From: Barthelona sp. PAP020
Lineage: Eukaryota > Metamonada: BaSk clade
Direction: 5' to 3'
Length of the DNA: 64,000 nt
NCBI GenBank assembly: GCA_040182905.1
Contig: JARQWU010000020.1
Span: 1 to 64,000 of the forward strand
Shown: positions 9,471-19,573 of the stretch, in pieces
How positions within the stretch are numbered: position 1 is the first letter of the stretch
How the letters are laid out: each line of letters opens with the position of its first letter
Notes under the pieces: model-generated
Seen by the model: only the letters and a program-made list of their open reading frames with translations
What the model was told of the DNA's origin: nothing
Databases searched by the model: none
Translations under genes and position numbers: made by a program

Positions 9471-11121
9471 GAGTGAAATGAGCTGTGTAGTGTCTTCAAT
9501 GCAAAAGCTTTTTATTTCGAACACATGTCATTGTTTGAGACTTTGTTTGGCTGGCATTTGTTTCGTTAATTTTGTGAGTACAAGTGAACTTTGTGGATAA
9601 ATTTATTCGTGAATTTTTTTTTTTTTTTTGAGCTGTATGATTATTTTTTGCAAGGATACCAACGATTGATGGATCCTTTGACTTCAAAAAAACATGAAAT
9701 TTCTCAAATCTTAACTTTTGGAGTTAAAGAATAAAGACCTAAAGGTCGATGTCACTGACCTTCAAGATACATATTAGTTGTTAACCCTAGTTGATCCACC
9801 AACCCGAATAAAGATTATGGTTGATTTAAGACACAAAGCCTAATTTTTAAAAAAGTAGTATTGAGGTCAGTTGAAACTGCAAAAGTACAAAACTGAAAAC
9901 TTTCCAAAACTGAATACAAATGAATTAGTGGCAAAAAAGAAAAATTCAAAAAAAAAGAAACAACAATATTTCACCTCATCAAATATGTCTTCATTTACAT
10001 TTATAGATGTCTTAGAATCACCAGAATTATAAAAAATAATCACACACCTAGACAAGGTTTCTGTCATGGGAAGTGGTTGGTAAAAATTGTTATGGGGAAA
10101 GATGATGAAGAAATTCTTGAACTCTTATTTTCTGCTCCATACAGCAAGCTTATATGAGTAAATCTGGTCAATTTTGTTGAAGGAGCAAATTTTGAATTCA
10201 ACATTGTCATCAAGCACACATGGAAAATAGTTGCTAAACATTTGTAAATGTCAAAACAAAATTTTTGCAAGAAAACAATAACGCAAATTGTTATTTTGAG
10301 ACACTGAATTTCAAAAGTTTTGGTCAAGTTGTGAAACAGCTATATTTATTTACAAAGAAAAAGTAATCAGAGAAAACTCATTGTATTAAATCTCAGCCAC
10401 AGCAAATGAGTGGCTGCAATTGAATCTCAGTCATCAAGTATGAAAATTTTGGAAAAATTTTCAATTCCTATTTTTTTGAATTTTTGCAAAAGCAAAATTT
10501 TAAAGTTTAAACTTTACCTTAGAAAATCTAAAGTTTTTCAACAGATCAATCGAGCCTCGAAAGCTTTTAATCAAATAAACATTGTTACTATTTTTCATTC
10601 ATACACATAGCCCTTCTTCTTCGTGAATCAAAGATTCTAATACTTTTCAAATTAATATTACTATTCAAGAACCTCTGTTGATCAAAGGTATAAAAGCAAA
10701 CAGCAATCAATTCATATTCACCAATCATTAAATCACAAGTCGCTGCCTTTGGTCTGAAGCAATAGGAATTGTGAAGATATGAAAGTATTTATCCATCGGT
10801 ATCTCACAACTACCCAACAGAAACAAACCAATTGTGGATTAGATTCAACCACAGTAAGCAAGAAGAAACAATAGAGATTTCACTAGGGTTGATGTACCAA
10901 GAGAAACTAAGCTCTCTTCAAAAGTTCACTGTTTGATTTTCAAAAACAAAATTGGAGGGTTTATAAAACGTGGGTTACACTTTGATCCAAACACTTCAAA
11001 TTTAAAATATGAATAGAAAGCTGGGATGAAGAGTTGCATGTTTTCAGTGTCATTGTTGTGTGATGATTTATCAAAAGGCTGGTGTTTTGTGAAGTCAAGT
11101 CAGTTAGGTAAAAGCATTGAA
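9471..11121. other. Repeat-bearing intergenic region without a supportable gene
   Basis: About 1.65 kb. Short ORFs here lack family features and mostly lack ATG starts. It holds one copy of the dispersed repeat (about 10318-10610). An AT-rich unique part at 9600-10060 contains a short palindrome-like stretch (GACCTAAAGGTCGATGTC). The 10.6-11.1 kb part lies 3' of the ankyrin gene, which ends at 11122. Confidence 0.5.
10318..10610 (+). repeat. Dispersed repeat family 1, copy 1
   Basis: Begins TCAAGTTGTGAAACAGC and continues with TTTATTTACAAAGAAAAAGTA. It then shares with two other copies the core around TTTTTGCAAAAGCAAAATTT and the module AACAGATCAATCGAGCCTCG...AAATAAAC, ending near TTCATTCATACACA. 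The same order occurs at 23450-23760 (+) and 13618-13940 (-). Coding potential is absent. This copy lacks an obvious matching right inverted end. Confidence 0.75.
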
Positions 11122-12594
11122 TCAATTGTAGAAGGGCTGGAGAAGTTGCACAATTTTGGAATGACCTTTGGTTCTGGCAACGTCCATTGGTGTCCATTTT
11201 TGTTGAAATTTGAGATTTACATTGGCTCTATGATCTAATAGAAGTTTGACTATCTCAAGATGACCATTTTGACAACTAATGAACAATGGAGAAGTACCTT
11301 CATCCATACACAAATTAATATTAGCCCCATGATCTAAGAGCATTTTGGCAGCATCAAGATGACCTTTTTGACAACTAATTAACAATGGAGAAGTACCATC
11401 ATTCATACACAAATTAACATCAGCTCCATGATCCAAGAGATTTTTGGTAACATCAAGATGACCATTTTGACAACTGATGTACAATGGAGAAGCACCATCA
11501 TTCATACACAAATTAACATGAGCGCCATGATCTAAGAGAATTTTAGCAACATCAAGATGACCATTTTGACAACTAATATGTAATGGAGAAGCACCTTCAT
11601 TCATACACAAATTAACATGAGCCCCATGATCTAAGAGAATTTTAGCAACATCAAGATGACCATTTTGACAACCAACATATAATGGAGAAAAATCACGATT
11701 ATCACACAAATTAATATTAGCCCCATGATCCAAGAGAATTTTAGCAATATCAAGATGACCATTTTGACAACTAATGAACAATGGAGAAGCACCATCATTC
11801 ATACACAAATTAATATTAGCCCCATGATCCAAGAGAATTTTAGCAACATCAAGATGACCATTTTGACAACTAATGAACAATGGAGAAGCACCATCATTCA
11901 TACACAAATTAATATTAGCCCCATGATCTAAGAGCATTCTGGCAGCATCAAGATAACCTTTTTGACAACTAATAAACAATGGAGAAGAACCATTATTCTT
12001 ACACAAATTAACATCAGCTCCATGATCCAAGAGCATTTTGGCAACATTAAGATGACTTTTTTGACAACTAATGTACAATGGAGAACTACAATTCTTATTC
12101 CTCAAATTAACATCAGCCCCATAATCCAAGAGCATTTTGGCAACATCAAAATGACCATTTTGACAACTGATGTACAATGGAGAACTACCATCATCAGGAC
12201 ACAAATTAATATCAGCTCCATGATCCAAGAGCATTTTGGCAACATCAAGATGACCATTTCCACAACTGACATACAATGGAGAAACACCATCATTCATACT
12301 CAAATTAACATCAGCGTCAAAATCCAACAAAAACTCAACAACTTCCATACGCCCATTAAAAGCAGCTCCCCAAAGTGATGTCCTTCCTTCCTTGCCCTGT
12401 TTGTTCACATCAACGCCAGCTTTGATACACTGCTTGACAACTTCAAGACTACCTTCAAGCGCTGCATGATATATCTTCTTTGGCCGACCATTATCTTCAA
12501 ATCCATCCACAATAAACCCATCTGGAACAACAACTTGATCCATATTATACTTAACAGAAGGGTCAGTTTCCTCAACTGCAGTGTTAACAACCAT
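11122..12594 (-). CDS. Ankyrin-repeat protein with about 12 near-identical repeats
   Basis: A short N-terminal segment (residues 1-50) is followed by a run of 33-residue ankyrin repeats to the C-terminus. The repeat pattern is NLCMNDGASPLFISCQNGHL followed by DVAKILLDHGA. Neighbouring units are nearly identical at DNA level with 99-bp periodicity, especially between 11270 and 12290, which points to recent tandem duplication or gene conversion. The outer repeats are more diverged. The frame extends to 12648, but that start is TTG; the ATG at 12594 (MVVNTAVEETD) follows a T-rich tract and is preferred over the one at 12630. Ankyrin arrays bind other proteins, and the partner cannot be inferred. 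The gene is GC-richer than its neighbours and sits among dispersed repeats. Confidence 0.85.
   Translation of the reverse strand: MVVNTAVEETDPSVKYNMDQVVVPDGFIVDGFEDNGRPKKIYHAALEGSLEVVKQCIKAGVDVNKQGKEGRTSLWGAAFNGRMEVVEFLLDFDADVNLSMNDGVSPLYVSCGNGHLDVAKMLLDHGADINLCPDDGSSPLYISCQNGHFDVAKMLLDYGADVNLRNKNCSSPLYISCQKSHLNVAKMLLDHGADVNLCKNNGSSPLFISCQKGYLDAARMLLDHGANINLCMNDGASPLFISCQNGHLDVAKILLDHGANINLCMNDGASPLFISCQNGHLDIAKILLDHGANINLCDNRDFSPLYVGCQNGHLDVAKILLDHGAHVNLCMNEGASPLHISCQNGHLDVAKILLDHGAHVNLCMNDGASPLYISCQNGHLDVTKNLLDHGADVNLCMNDGTSPLLISCQKGHLDAAKMLLDHGANINLCMDEGTSPLFISCQNGHLEIVKLLLDHRANVNLKFQQKWTPMDVARTKGHSKIVQLLQPFYN
11270..12290 (-). repeat. 99-bp tandem repeats encoding ankyrin units
   Basis: Direct repeats of about 99 bp containing GACAACTAATGAACAATGGA, CATACACAAATTAA and CCATGATCCAAGAG on the plus strand. 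Adjacent copies differ by only a few bases. The regularity also opens long antisense frames that are not genes. Confidence 0.9.
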
Positions 12595-13349
12595 TGTCGG
12601 CAAAAAAAAAAGAAGGTCCAAATCTATCATTTCTCTTTGGATATTCAATATTTATCCCTCAAATCAGGCATTATTTTAATTTAGTTGTTGGCAAAATGAA
12701 ATTCGATGATTGATTGACTGGTTTGGGGAGAACTGTTCAAAATATAGATTAATTCTTTCTAGAGATTTCCTTTTTCGAATTAATGCACTCAATTGAACTT
12801 TTATTATTGATTTAAACATTGTGAAAATGTCACGCATATGAAAGTTTGTCATAATGATGTTTGTTCGAATATTTTTTTACAAAGGACATTGTTCCAATTT
12901 CTTTCACAGATTTGTGATATAGTGATGGTATTGACAGATTTTTACTCACAAAATTCACAAATTAAACTTGCAAGAGTGCGATATGTACCATCAAATTTCC
13001 AGTTTTTCTTCCATTGATAAAACCTTTTTCACTTCTTCAATGAGAGTCTTCAACGTTGTTAGTGTGACAACGTTCAATTTAGTTAATAAAATCAACATCA
13101 TTTATTATCAATATTTTTTGTTCTTGTTGTGTTGGACTCCAATAATTGATATGTTAACAATAAGAAAAGATAAAAGTGGCACAACACTTTGCTCCAGTAG
13201 TGACATAAACTTATTTACAGTGAAAAGAAACCCAAAGATTCGTTCTAGAAAATTTTCGGCTAAAACTCAGGGCGTGAGGAATCCAGACTGAAATTCTATT
13301 GTGTGAATGTAGTTTGTAGATTTGGGAAAGAACTTCGTCTTTTGGTTGT

Positions 13350-13460
13350 TTTGGATTTGGTAAAAGCAAAATTCTTAAAGTTTAACTTGTACCTTAGAAA
13401 GATGAAGGTTTTAACAGATTAATCTGGTCTCGAAAGCCATTAACCAAATAAACACCATTA
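13350..13460 (+). repeat. Partial copy of dispersed repeat family 1
   Basis: Diverged fragment carrying GTAAAAGCAAAATTCTTAAAG, ACCTTAGAAAG and AACAGATTAATCTGGTCTCG followed by AACCAAATAAACACC, in the same order as the complete copies. Confidence 0.6.
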
Positions 13461-13623
13461 TTAGAAATTTATGAGGTATGAGTTGTTCAGTGAACAACGA
13501 AACGAGTTAGCTTAAGGTTTGGGAAAAACTCACGTGGATTCAGATGCCAAAGTAACTTAAAAAATTGGACCTAAAGGTAGTCAAGAAACAACAAATAACG
13601 GAAGTGATATTTGATGACCTCTT

Positions 13624-14023
13624 TATTTCCAAGCCAAGAAGCACTGTGCGTATGAGTGAATGAAAAGGAATTGTGTTTATTTGGTTAAAGGCTTTCGAGC
13701 CCTGATTGATCTGTTGAAAAACTTTAGATTTTCTAAGGAAAAGTTTAAACTTTAAAATTTTGCTTTTGCAAAAATACAAAAAAATAGGAATGAAGAATTT
13801 CTCCGAAATTCTCCTACTTGATCGTTCCAATTACATTTCAGTCCCTCAATTCCCCTCCTGGGATTTTGACTGAAATTTGCTAGAATAAGTTTTCTGAGTT
13901 TACTTTCTTTGTAAATAAATATAGTTGTTTCACAACTGGACCAATAAATTCCGTTTATTGAGCATGAACTTCCACATTCTTTTTTATTCACTCATACGCA
14001 CAGTGCTTCTTGGCTTGGAAATA
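13624..14023 (-). mobile_element. MITE-like foldback element with perfect 37-bp terminal inverted repeats
   Basis: Positions 13624-13660 (TATTTCCAAGCCAAGAAGCA...) and 13987-14023 (...TGCTTCTTGGCTTGGAAATA) are exact reverse complements over 37 bases. The ~400-bp element holds a family-1 repeat in minus orientation, including GTTTATTTGGTTAAAGGCTT, the GCTTTTGCAAAAATAC core and GTTGTTTCACAACTGGACC. No transposase is present, so any mobility would be non-autonomous. Alternatively it is two nested copies of the same repeat in opposite orientation. Confidence 0.6.
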
Positions 14024-14174
14024 ATAAAAAAAAACAAAGAACAAAAAACAGGTTTACATTCGTTGAAAAACAAATTTACAAAGATTTTGAAAAAAAATTT
14101 TTATTTTATTTTTTTTTTTTTTTTTCAATCACCAAATATATATATAAGGTAAAACATCAAGCTAAGAAACTGCT

Positions 14175-14802
14175 TTATTCATTGATTAATCCAATGTTTC
14201 TTAAACCTGTGGCCAAAGTTTCAGCCACGGTTTCAATTGATTGATTACCATTCACAGTAAGAACATAACTTTGTTCTTCAAAAAAAGAAAATACAGGTTC
14301 TGTATCATTTTTAAAAGTTTGAAATCTTTTAACAATAGAAGCAAAATTATCATCAGTTCTATGGGATGTTTTACCACGATTGATAAGCCTTTCTAACAAT
14401 ATATTTTCATTTTCAATTGAAAGATAAATGAGTCCAACACCTAAATTGCCAATCATTCTTTGATAGGTTAAAGCTTGAGCAATTGCTCGAGGAAATCCAT
14501 CAATCAAAAATGTTCTTTCAGGAGTTTCATCCATTCGTTGTTTCAGTAAACTAATTGTAATTTCTGGGGGTACTAACTTTCCTTCTTTAATAATAGTTGC
14601 AATTAATTCACCATTGGGACTGTTAGGTTTGGCCATTTCAGCTCTTAATAATTCTCCTGCAGATAGATGAATAAAACCATAACGTTTTTGAAGAATTTTT
14701 GCTTGAGTACCCTTTCCTTAAAATTAGAAGATGAATCAAAGTGATAATACCTGCTCCTGGACCACCAAGAAGAAATATCACCTTTGGAACAATTTCAGAC
14801 AT
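14175..14802 (-). CDS. UMP-CMP kinase (adenylate kinase family), one intron
   Basis: Nucleoside monophosphate kinase, transferring phosphate from ATP to UMP/CMP. Exon 1 (14751-14802) encodes MSEIVPKVIFLLGGPGAG up to the P-loop. A 34-nt intron (14717-14750) interrupts the P-loop glycine codon, and exon 2 (14175-14716) continues KGTQAKILQKRYGF. The joined protein is 197 aa, the size of the short NMP kinases. LSAGELLRAE, GKLVPPEITISLLK, FLIDGFPR and GKTSHRTDDN match UMP-CMP kinase better than AK1. An in-frame ATG at 14832 would add ten residues (MISNPIENFS), and I cannot exclude it. Without splicing the P-loop is destroyed, so the intron is well supported. Confidence 0.88.
14717..14750 (-). other. 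Spliceosomal intron in UMP-CMP kinase (34 nt, phase 1)
   Basis: On the minus strand it starts GTATTATC and ends TTCTAATTTTAAG, with TCTAAT 6 nt from the end. Splicing rebuilds GGPGAGKGT. Confidence 0.88.
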
Positions 14803-15119
14803 GGAAAAATTTTCAATTGGATTGGAAATCAAAAAATGATGAGGTTATTTTTTAGCATTCACTTTTATTAATTTTTGTGCAAAAAATAAAAAAAATGATG
14901 AGAAAGGAAAGCAGTTTAGACTTTTGGAAATTCTTTCGGTTTCAAAAAAAATCTTGAATTCCAAAAAAGTTTTTAATTTTGTTTTCTTTTGATTTTTTGT
15001 TGAAACCATTGATTAATAAAATTAACTCATGAATAAACTTTGTTTATTTTCGGTCAAAGAGATATTTTTTTTTTTTGGAAGGAAAAATTTGATTTGGTTT
15101 TAAAAAAAATCTGTTTTTA

Positions 15120-18100
15120 ATGTTTGAACCACGTGCGCGTATATTTCATTCAAGTACACTATATGGTGAAAATAATGAAAATATAGCTGTTTTTGGAGGA
15201 CAATGTTTGCCGAATCATTGTGATAACGAGGAAATTGTTGAATGTTTGAATGATTTATGTTTATATAATAAAGAAAGGAAAATATGGACTGAAGTAAAGA
15301 GTTCTAATGGACCTGAATCAAGATTTGGTCACAGTATGTTATATTTTGAATCGAATTTGTATTTATTTGGAGGAAAAAACAGTCAACAGAAAAGCTTGAG
15401 AGATATTTGGAGCTTTAATTTTGAGAAAAAATCTTGGAAAAAATTGGAGTTAGTTTTGCCTGCATATCAGACTTGTAAAGTTTGTTTATGTGGATCTAAT
15501 GCGATTATACACATATATTTGTCGAATGAAAAGGATTGTGGGTATGATTTGTACAGTTTATCTTTGAAGAAGCTTGATAAGTTTCTGTTGTATGAAAGCA
15601 TAAATTTGTCCGCCATTTCACCAGTTAAAAGAGAACATTATTGTTTTGATTGTTTCAATGGAAAAGTTTTCTTTTTTGGTGGTTACAATGAGTTATTAAA
15701 GAAAGAAGTGAATGATTTTTGGAAATTTGATGTTAATGAAGGTAATTGGTCCTGTTTGGGAGATTTACCATTCATGGTAAGCATTTTACCGTTTTTTACT
15801 GGAAATGATGAGATTATTTTAATCGGTGGAGGATTTTACTCCAATGAAATAACCCAATGGCAAAACAATATGGATTTTATTGATTTTAGGAATGATCTGT
15901 GGATGTATGAAATGAAGTTACAAACATGGAAAAATATAGCTCTTGACATGTGTTATCGATTTGGTGGACTTGCTCATATTATTGAAAATTCTTTATATTT
16001 GATTGGAGGTCAAACAAATGGAAACTTTTTGGAGATTGTCCCATTAAATGAAGAAATTGAAGATCTTAAAGACAAAGATATTTTGAGTACTTACCGTTCT
16101 CAACCTTATTCCCCTCGATTGAAAAAGGTCACAAATACATATAAGACTCCCCAAAAATCTGAAAAATCTGAAAAGCCTAAACTATTGGTGACTGGAATGT
16201 TGAATGAAAATGAGGAAATTTTATCAAAATCTCTTGAAATTGAAGAGAAGAAGAAAAAAAGACATATTATTGGAAATGATAAAGATGAACTGGATAATAA
16301 ACGTCATTTGGAAAGGATGAATGCTATGTTGTTGGAAATGAATGTCATATTAAAAGATAATTGTTTAGAAACAAAGAATGCTTGGGAAAAACATTGGGTA
16401 GAACATGTTGAGATTGATAAAAAATTTGATGAGCAATTTGATGTGTTGGAAAAGATTTTATCTGAACAATCATATTTGATTGCAAATAATGCGAGTTTTA
16501 AGGGGCATATTGATAAGATCCAGGATGAACAAGCAAGTTTGGTTAGTTCATTTATATCGAGTGGTGTTACGAACGATGAGTTAATTGTTGTTATCAGTGA
16601 ACAAAAGAAACAAATAGATGAGCAAAACGATAGATTAGAGCGATTGGAAAAATTAATTTTTGAATTACGTACCAAAGAAATTCATGGTGTTCAAAGTATT
16701 GATCAAACTGAACAAACAGAACAAGCAGAAAGAATGGAAAAACTAGAGTTTGAAATGGTCAAATTAAATCAGAAATTGATTGAAAGAGAACAAAAAATTG
16801 AATTATTACAAGAACAACTAAACTCTTCGAATAAACGTATTGAAGAAATGAATTTTGCTGAAATAAATTTGAAATTTTCACAATTTGATGAATTTAAACT
16901 GCAAACAATTAGTTCTCTGGATTCATTGAATGAACAATATGATTTGGTTATCGAAAATTCAATTGATGAACATGAAAAGATCAATGGTTTGGAAACTCGT
17001 GTTGAATCTGCTGAAAAATGGAAAGATTCTTTCCCTCGAGTTATTTCCCGTCTTGAAGAATTTGATAAAACCTTAGCAAACATTTTGAAAGACATCATCA
17101 TCATGAACGATATGATTAAGCAAGCAAATGACAGTTTTAACTCTCATCAACAATTATTTGTTGAAATTATTCAAACAATCAAGGTATTACAAGACGAGGT
17201 AAACATGATCCCAAAATTGTCGGACTCAATTGTTTCTTTAATGCATTTTCAAGCAGAAATTGAAAATAAATTTTCAACTGATTTCTTTACAAATATTGTT
17301 CAAACTTTTAATAACACTATTGATACTAATGAACTCAGTTCTTTGAAAGAGCAGTTTGAGGAGATTACTGAACGTACTATAAGTCTTGAATTGATTGTAG
17401 AGATGTTGAAAGATACTGTGATTGATCTTTCAGATATCAATTTAACTAACAATAATTTTGCAGATATTCAGGGCATTTTGCAATCGAATTATCAACGAAT
17501 CAGTGTCAATCGTAGTATTTTGAGGTATATTGTTTTAAGCATGTGTGAAAATCAATTGTGGAAGAGTGATGAGGTGGATTTGGTTTTACAATTATTGAGA
17601 GATAATGATGTTGATATTGAAATGAAAGAAGAAGAAGAAGAAGAAGAAGAAGAAAATGAACAAAAGAATAAGGAAACAAGGGATATAATTGATGAGCCAG
17701 AAAAGCAGGAAGAAAAAGAAGAAAAAGAAGAAAAAGAAGAAAAACTAAAATTACAACAAGAAATTCAAGAAGAACAAGAACAACAATATAAAGAGAGCGA
17801 TGATTTCGAAGAAAATAAAAATTTAGAGCAAGAAATAGTCGTGGATATTGATTCAGAATTAGAAACAGAAGAAAAATGTCATGTTCGTCATGTTTCATTT
17901 GAAAATGAACCAGAATTTATCGATGATATTGGTAGTGTTGATTTGTCAAATTCTGAAGATGAATTTTTCGATGAAGTTCCACAAGAAACAAAAGAACAGG
18001 AACAAGAAGAATTTGTTGTTGAAGAGATAGCTGTTATTGTTGAAGAAAATGATATGAACGAAGAGGAAAGAATTAAAGAATTAGAGAAAATCGAAAGAGA

Positions 18101-18704
18101 TGCGTTTTTTAATGAATTAGAGGAATATCCCCCTTACAAAAACACAGATGACTTAAATACACTTGAGCAACAACAACAAGAACAAAAACAAGAACAACAA
18201 CAAGAACCGTCAATACATCATTCATTTGATGATCCTTCTCGAATATGGAGGTTTGAATTACACTCATATCGCAGTCTAGCGTTATTTTCTGATGGCTACA
18301 TGAAGGTTTTTGGATCAAATAAACATGGAAACTTTGTTAAGGTGATTGACAAGCTGGATATATCAAAAAACCTAAAGAAACAATTTAATATTCGTCCCAT
18401 TCACAAGAATTATTTCCTTTTACTTGATAGTAATACTAAAACTTTGAAACTTTTGAATATTTCAAATTTCTCAATTGAAATTTTATTCATTCAGCAAAAA
18501 AATCATTTCATACTTCCAACAACAGCAGCTACTCATGAACATATACTTTTCTGTGATAGTAGGTTGGGTGAATACTATATCTTTAATTTTCAGGGTGAAC
18601 AAGTCTGGAGTTTGATGAACCATCCCTGTAAGTCGTTTGTCTTGAATAACAAAACGTTGATTCTTGGGAATTCAAAAGAAAATCTCGTTTTTGAATATTT
18701 ATAA
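15120..18704 (+). CDS. Kelch-repeat / coiled-coil / acidic giant protein, 1194 aa
   Basis: Residues ~1-320 form Kelch-type beta-propeller repeats (IAVFGGQ, LYLFGGKNSQ, VFFFGGYNEL, IILIGGGFYS, LYLIGGQTNG). Residues ~370-830 are coiled coil. Residues ~835-1030 are extremely acidic (Glu/Gln/Lys), including an imperfect GAA repeat near 17628-17655. The last ~155 residues are globular, with short beta-like repeats such as ALFSDGYMKVFGSNKHGNF, reminiscent of a propeller blade but unassigned. Kelch plus coiled coil is common in cytoskeletal or vesicle-tethering proteins of protists. No catalytic motif is visible. The ATG follows a T-rich tract; no signal peptide or membrane segment. Confidence 0.8.
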   Translation: MFEPRARIFHSSTLYGENNENIAVFGGQCLPNHCDNEEIVECLNDLCLYNKERKIWTEVKSSNGPESRFGHSMLYFESNLYLFGGKNSQQKSLRDIWSFNFEKKSWKKLELVLPAYQTCKVCLCGSNAIIHIYLSNEKDCGYDLYSLSLKKLDKFLLYESINLSAISPVKREHYCFDCFNGKVFFFGGYNELLKKEVNDFWKFDVNEGNWSCLGDLPFMVSILPFFTGNDEIILIGGGFYSNEITQWQNNMDFIDFRNDLWMYEMKLQTWKNIALDMCYRFGGLAHIIENSLYLIGGQTNGNFLEIVPLNEEIEDLKDKDILSTYRSQPYSPRLKKVTNTYKTPQKSEKSEKPKLLVTGMLNENEEILSKSLEIEEKKKKRHIIGNDKDELDNKRHLERMNAMLLEMNVILKDNCLETKNAWEKHWVEHVEIDKKFDEQFDVLEKILSEQSYLIANNASFKGHIDKIQDEQASLVSSFISSGVTNDELIVVISEQKKQIDEQNDRLERLEKLIFELRTKEIHGVQSIDQTEQTEQAERMEKLEFEMVKLNQKLIEREQKIELLQEQLNSSNKRIEEMNFAEINLKFSQFDEFKLQTISSLDSLNEQYDLVIENSIDEHEKINGLETRVESAEKWKDSFPRVISRLEEFDKTLANILKDIIIMNDMIKQANDSFNSHQQLFVEIIQTIKVLQDEVNMIPKLSDSIVSLMHFQAEIENKFSTDFFTNIVQTFNNTIDTNELSSLKEQFEEITERTISLELIVEMLKDTVIDLSDINLTNNNFADIQGILQSNYQRISVNRSILRYIVLSMCENQLWKSDEVDLVLQLLRDNDVDIEMKEEEEEEEEENEQKNKETRDIIDEPEKQEEKEEKEEKEEKLKLQQEIQEEQEQQYKESDDFEENKNLEQEIVVDIDSELETEEKCHVRHVSFENEPEFIDDIGSVDLSNSEDEFFDEVPQETKEQEQEEFVVEEIAVIVEENDMNEEERIKELEKIERDAFFNELEEYPPYKNTDDLNTLEQQQQEQKQEQQQEPSIHHSFDDPSRIWRFELHSYRSLALFSDGYMKVFGSNKHGNFVKVIDKLDISKNLKKQFNIRPIHKNYFLLLDSNTKTLKLLNISNFSIEILFIQQKNHFILPTTAATHEHILFCDSRLGEYYIFNFQGEQVWSLMNHPCKSFVLNNKTLILGNSKENLVFEYL

Positions 18705-18735
18705 AGTTTGTGTATTATATTTCTATTTTGTTTTC

Positions 18736-19310
18736 ATGTCAAGAAACACTCTGTGTGTGTGTCAAAATGAGAAGTCCTGGTGTTTATTTAGTTAAAAGCC
18801 CTTGAGGCCCGATGGATCTGTTGAACAATGTATTCTTCTAAAATGAAAGTTAGATACCTCAAAATTGGAAAGGAACTGGGGTAAAATTTTATCCCAAATT
18901 TGTCCCTGTTTGACAAAATTGAATGTAACCAGTTCATTTCCTTCTCAACACTAAAATTTACCAAAGTTTTCAAAAATGAGATTTGTTCTTTTGTCTTTCT
19001 CCCAAAGTTGAATGTAGCAAAGAATTGGTTTGGTGTTTTGAGATAAATAATCAAACAATTGATTGAGCAAATGACAAATACTATTGAAAGAACGAAAGCA
19101 GAAAACTCAGAGGGGAACTTGAAGCATGAAATCACAGACGGGTGAGGAAAGCAATAGTATTCAATTGAAAACACCATGCTACCCTTTAAGGAACTTCGTT
19201 GTTGGTAGAGGGTCAATTCTTTGGGATCAGTTTGGTAAGATACGATATACTTGAGAGCTCAAGAAGGCTTCCTGTTGAGTGGGTTCAAATTAATTGGTGT
19301 TTGTCCAAAT
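18736..19310 (+). repeat. Dispersed repeat family 2, copy A
   Basis: About 575 bp, matched in the same order by 22215-22794. Shared blocks include GGTGTTTATTTAGTTAAAAG, GAAAGTTAGATACCTCAAA, AAATTTTATCCCAAATT, GACAAAATTGAATGTAA, CTTGAAAGAACG-type blocks, GGGTGAGG and the long near-identical stretch containing GGGTCAATTCTTTGGGATCA and GTTTGGTAAGATACGATAT. The frames inside are not conserved between copies, so it is non-coding. It lies in the 3' convergent space between the Kelch and kinase genes. Confidence 0.8.
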
Positions 19311-19573
19311 GGGAAAATCCTCGCAAAAACAAGAGGATAAAAGTTTGATCTTGAATTTCTCAAATCATCTGATTGTTCAGTTGTTTTGGTTTTATTGGGT
19401 TGATGGGTAGTTTTGTTGTTGTTATATGTGGAGTGACTTGCATGGTTGAAAAACAATGTGAAAATAAATTAAATAATGAAATGAAAATGTATTTTGAATT
19501 TACAAGTTGAAACTTTGAGAAGCGAGGTGAATATGTAATCATGGGATGTAAGTGAAAAATGCAATGTGGAGTT

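Larger units (their letters stand above)
12649..14174. other. Repeat-rich intergenic region without a supportable gene
   Basis: About 1.5 kb. Contains a partial repeat module (13350-13460), a complete family-1 copy in minus orientation inside a 37-bp inverted repeat (13624-14023), and a T-run at 14109-14125. The 12968-13291 open frame starts at TTG and shows no family features. Confidence 0.5.

Noticed and set aside
11725-12378. Open frames on the plus strand opposite the ankyrin gene
   Set aside because: They arise from the 99-bp periodicity of the ankyrin repeats and have no family features of their own.
12968-13291. 107-codon frame on the plus strand
   Set aside because: Begins with TTG, has no recognisable domain and lies in repeat-flanked DNA.
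18788-19216. 142-codon frame on the minus strand and the 72-codon frame at 22319-22537
   Set aside because: Both lie in family-2 repeats, and the frames are not conserved between the two copies.
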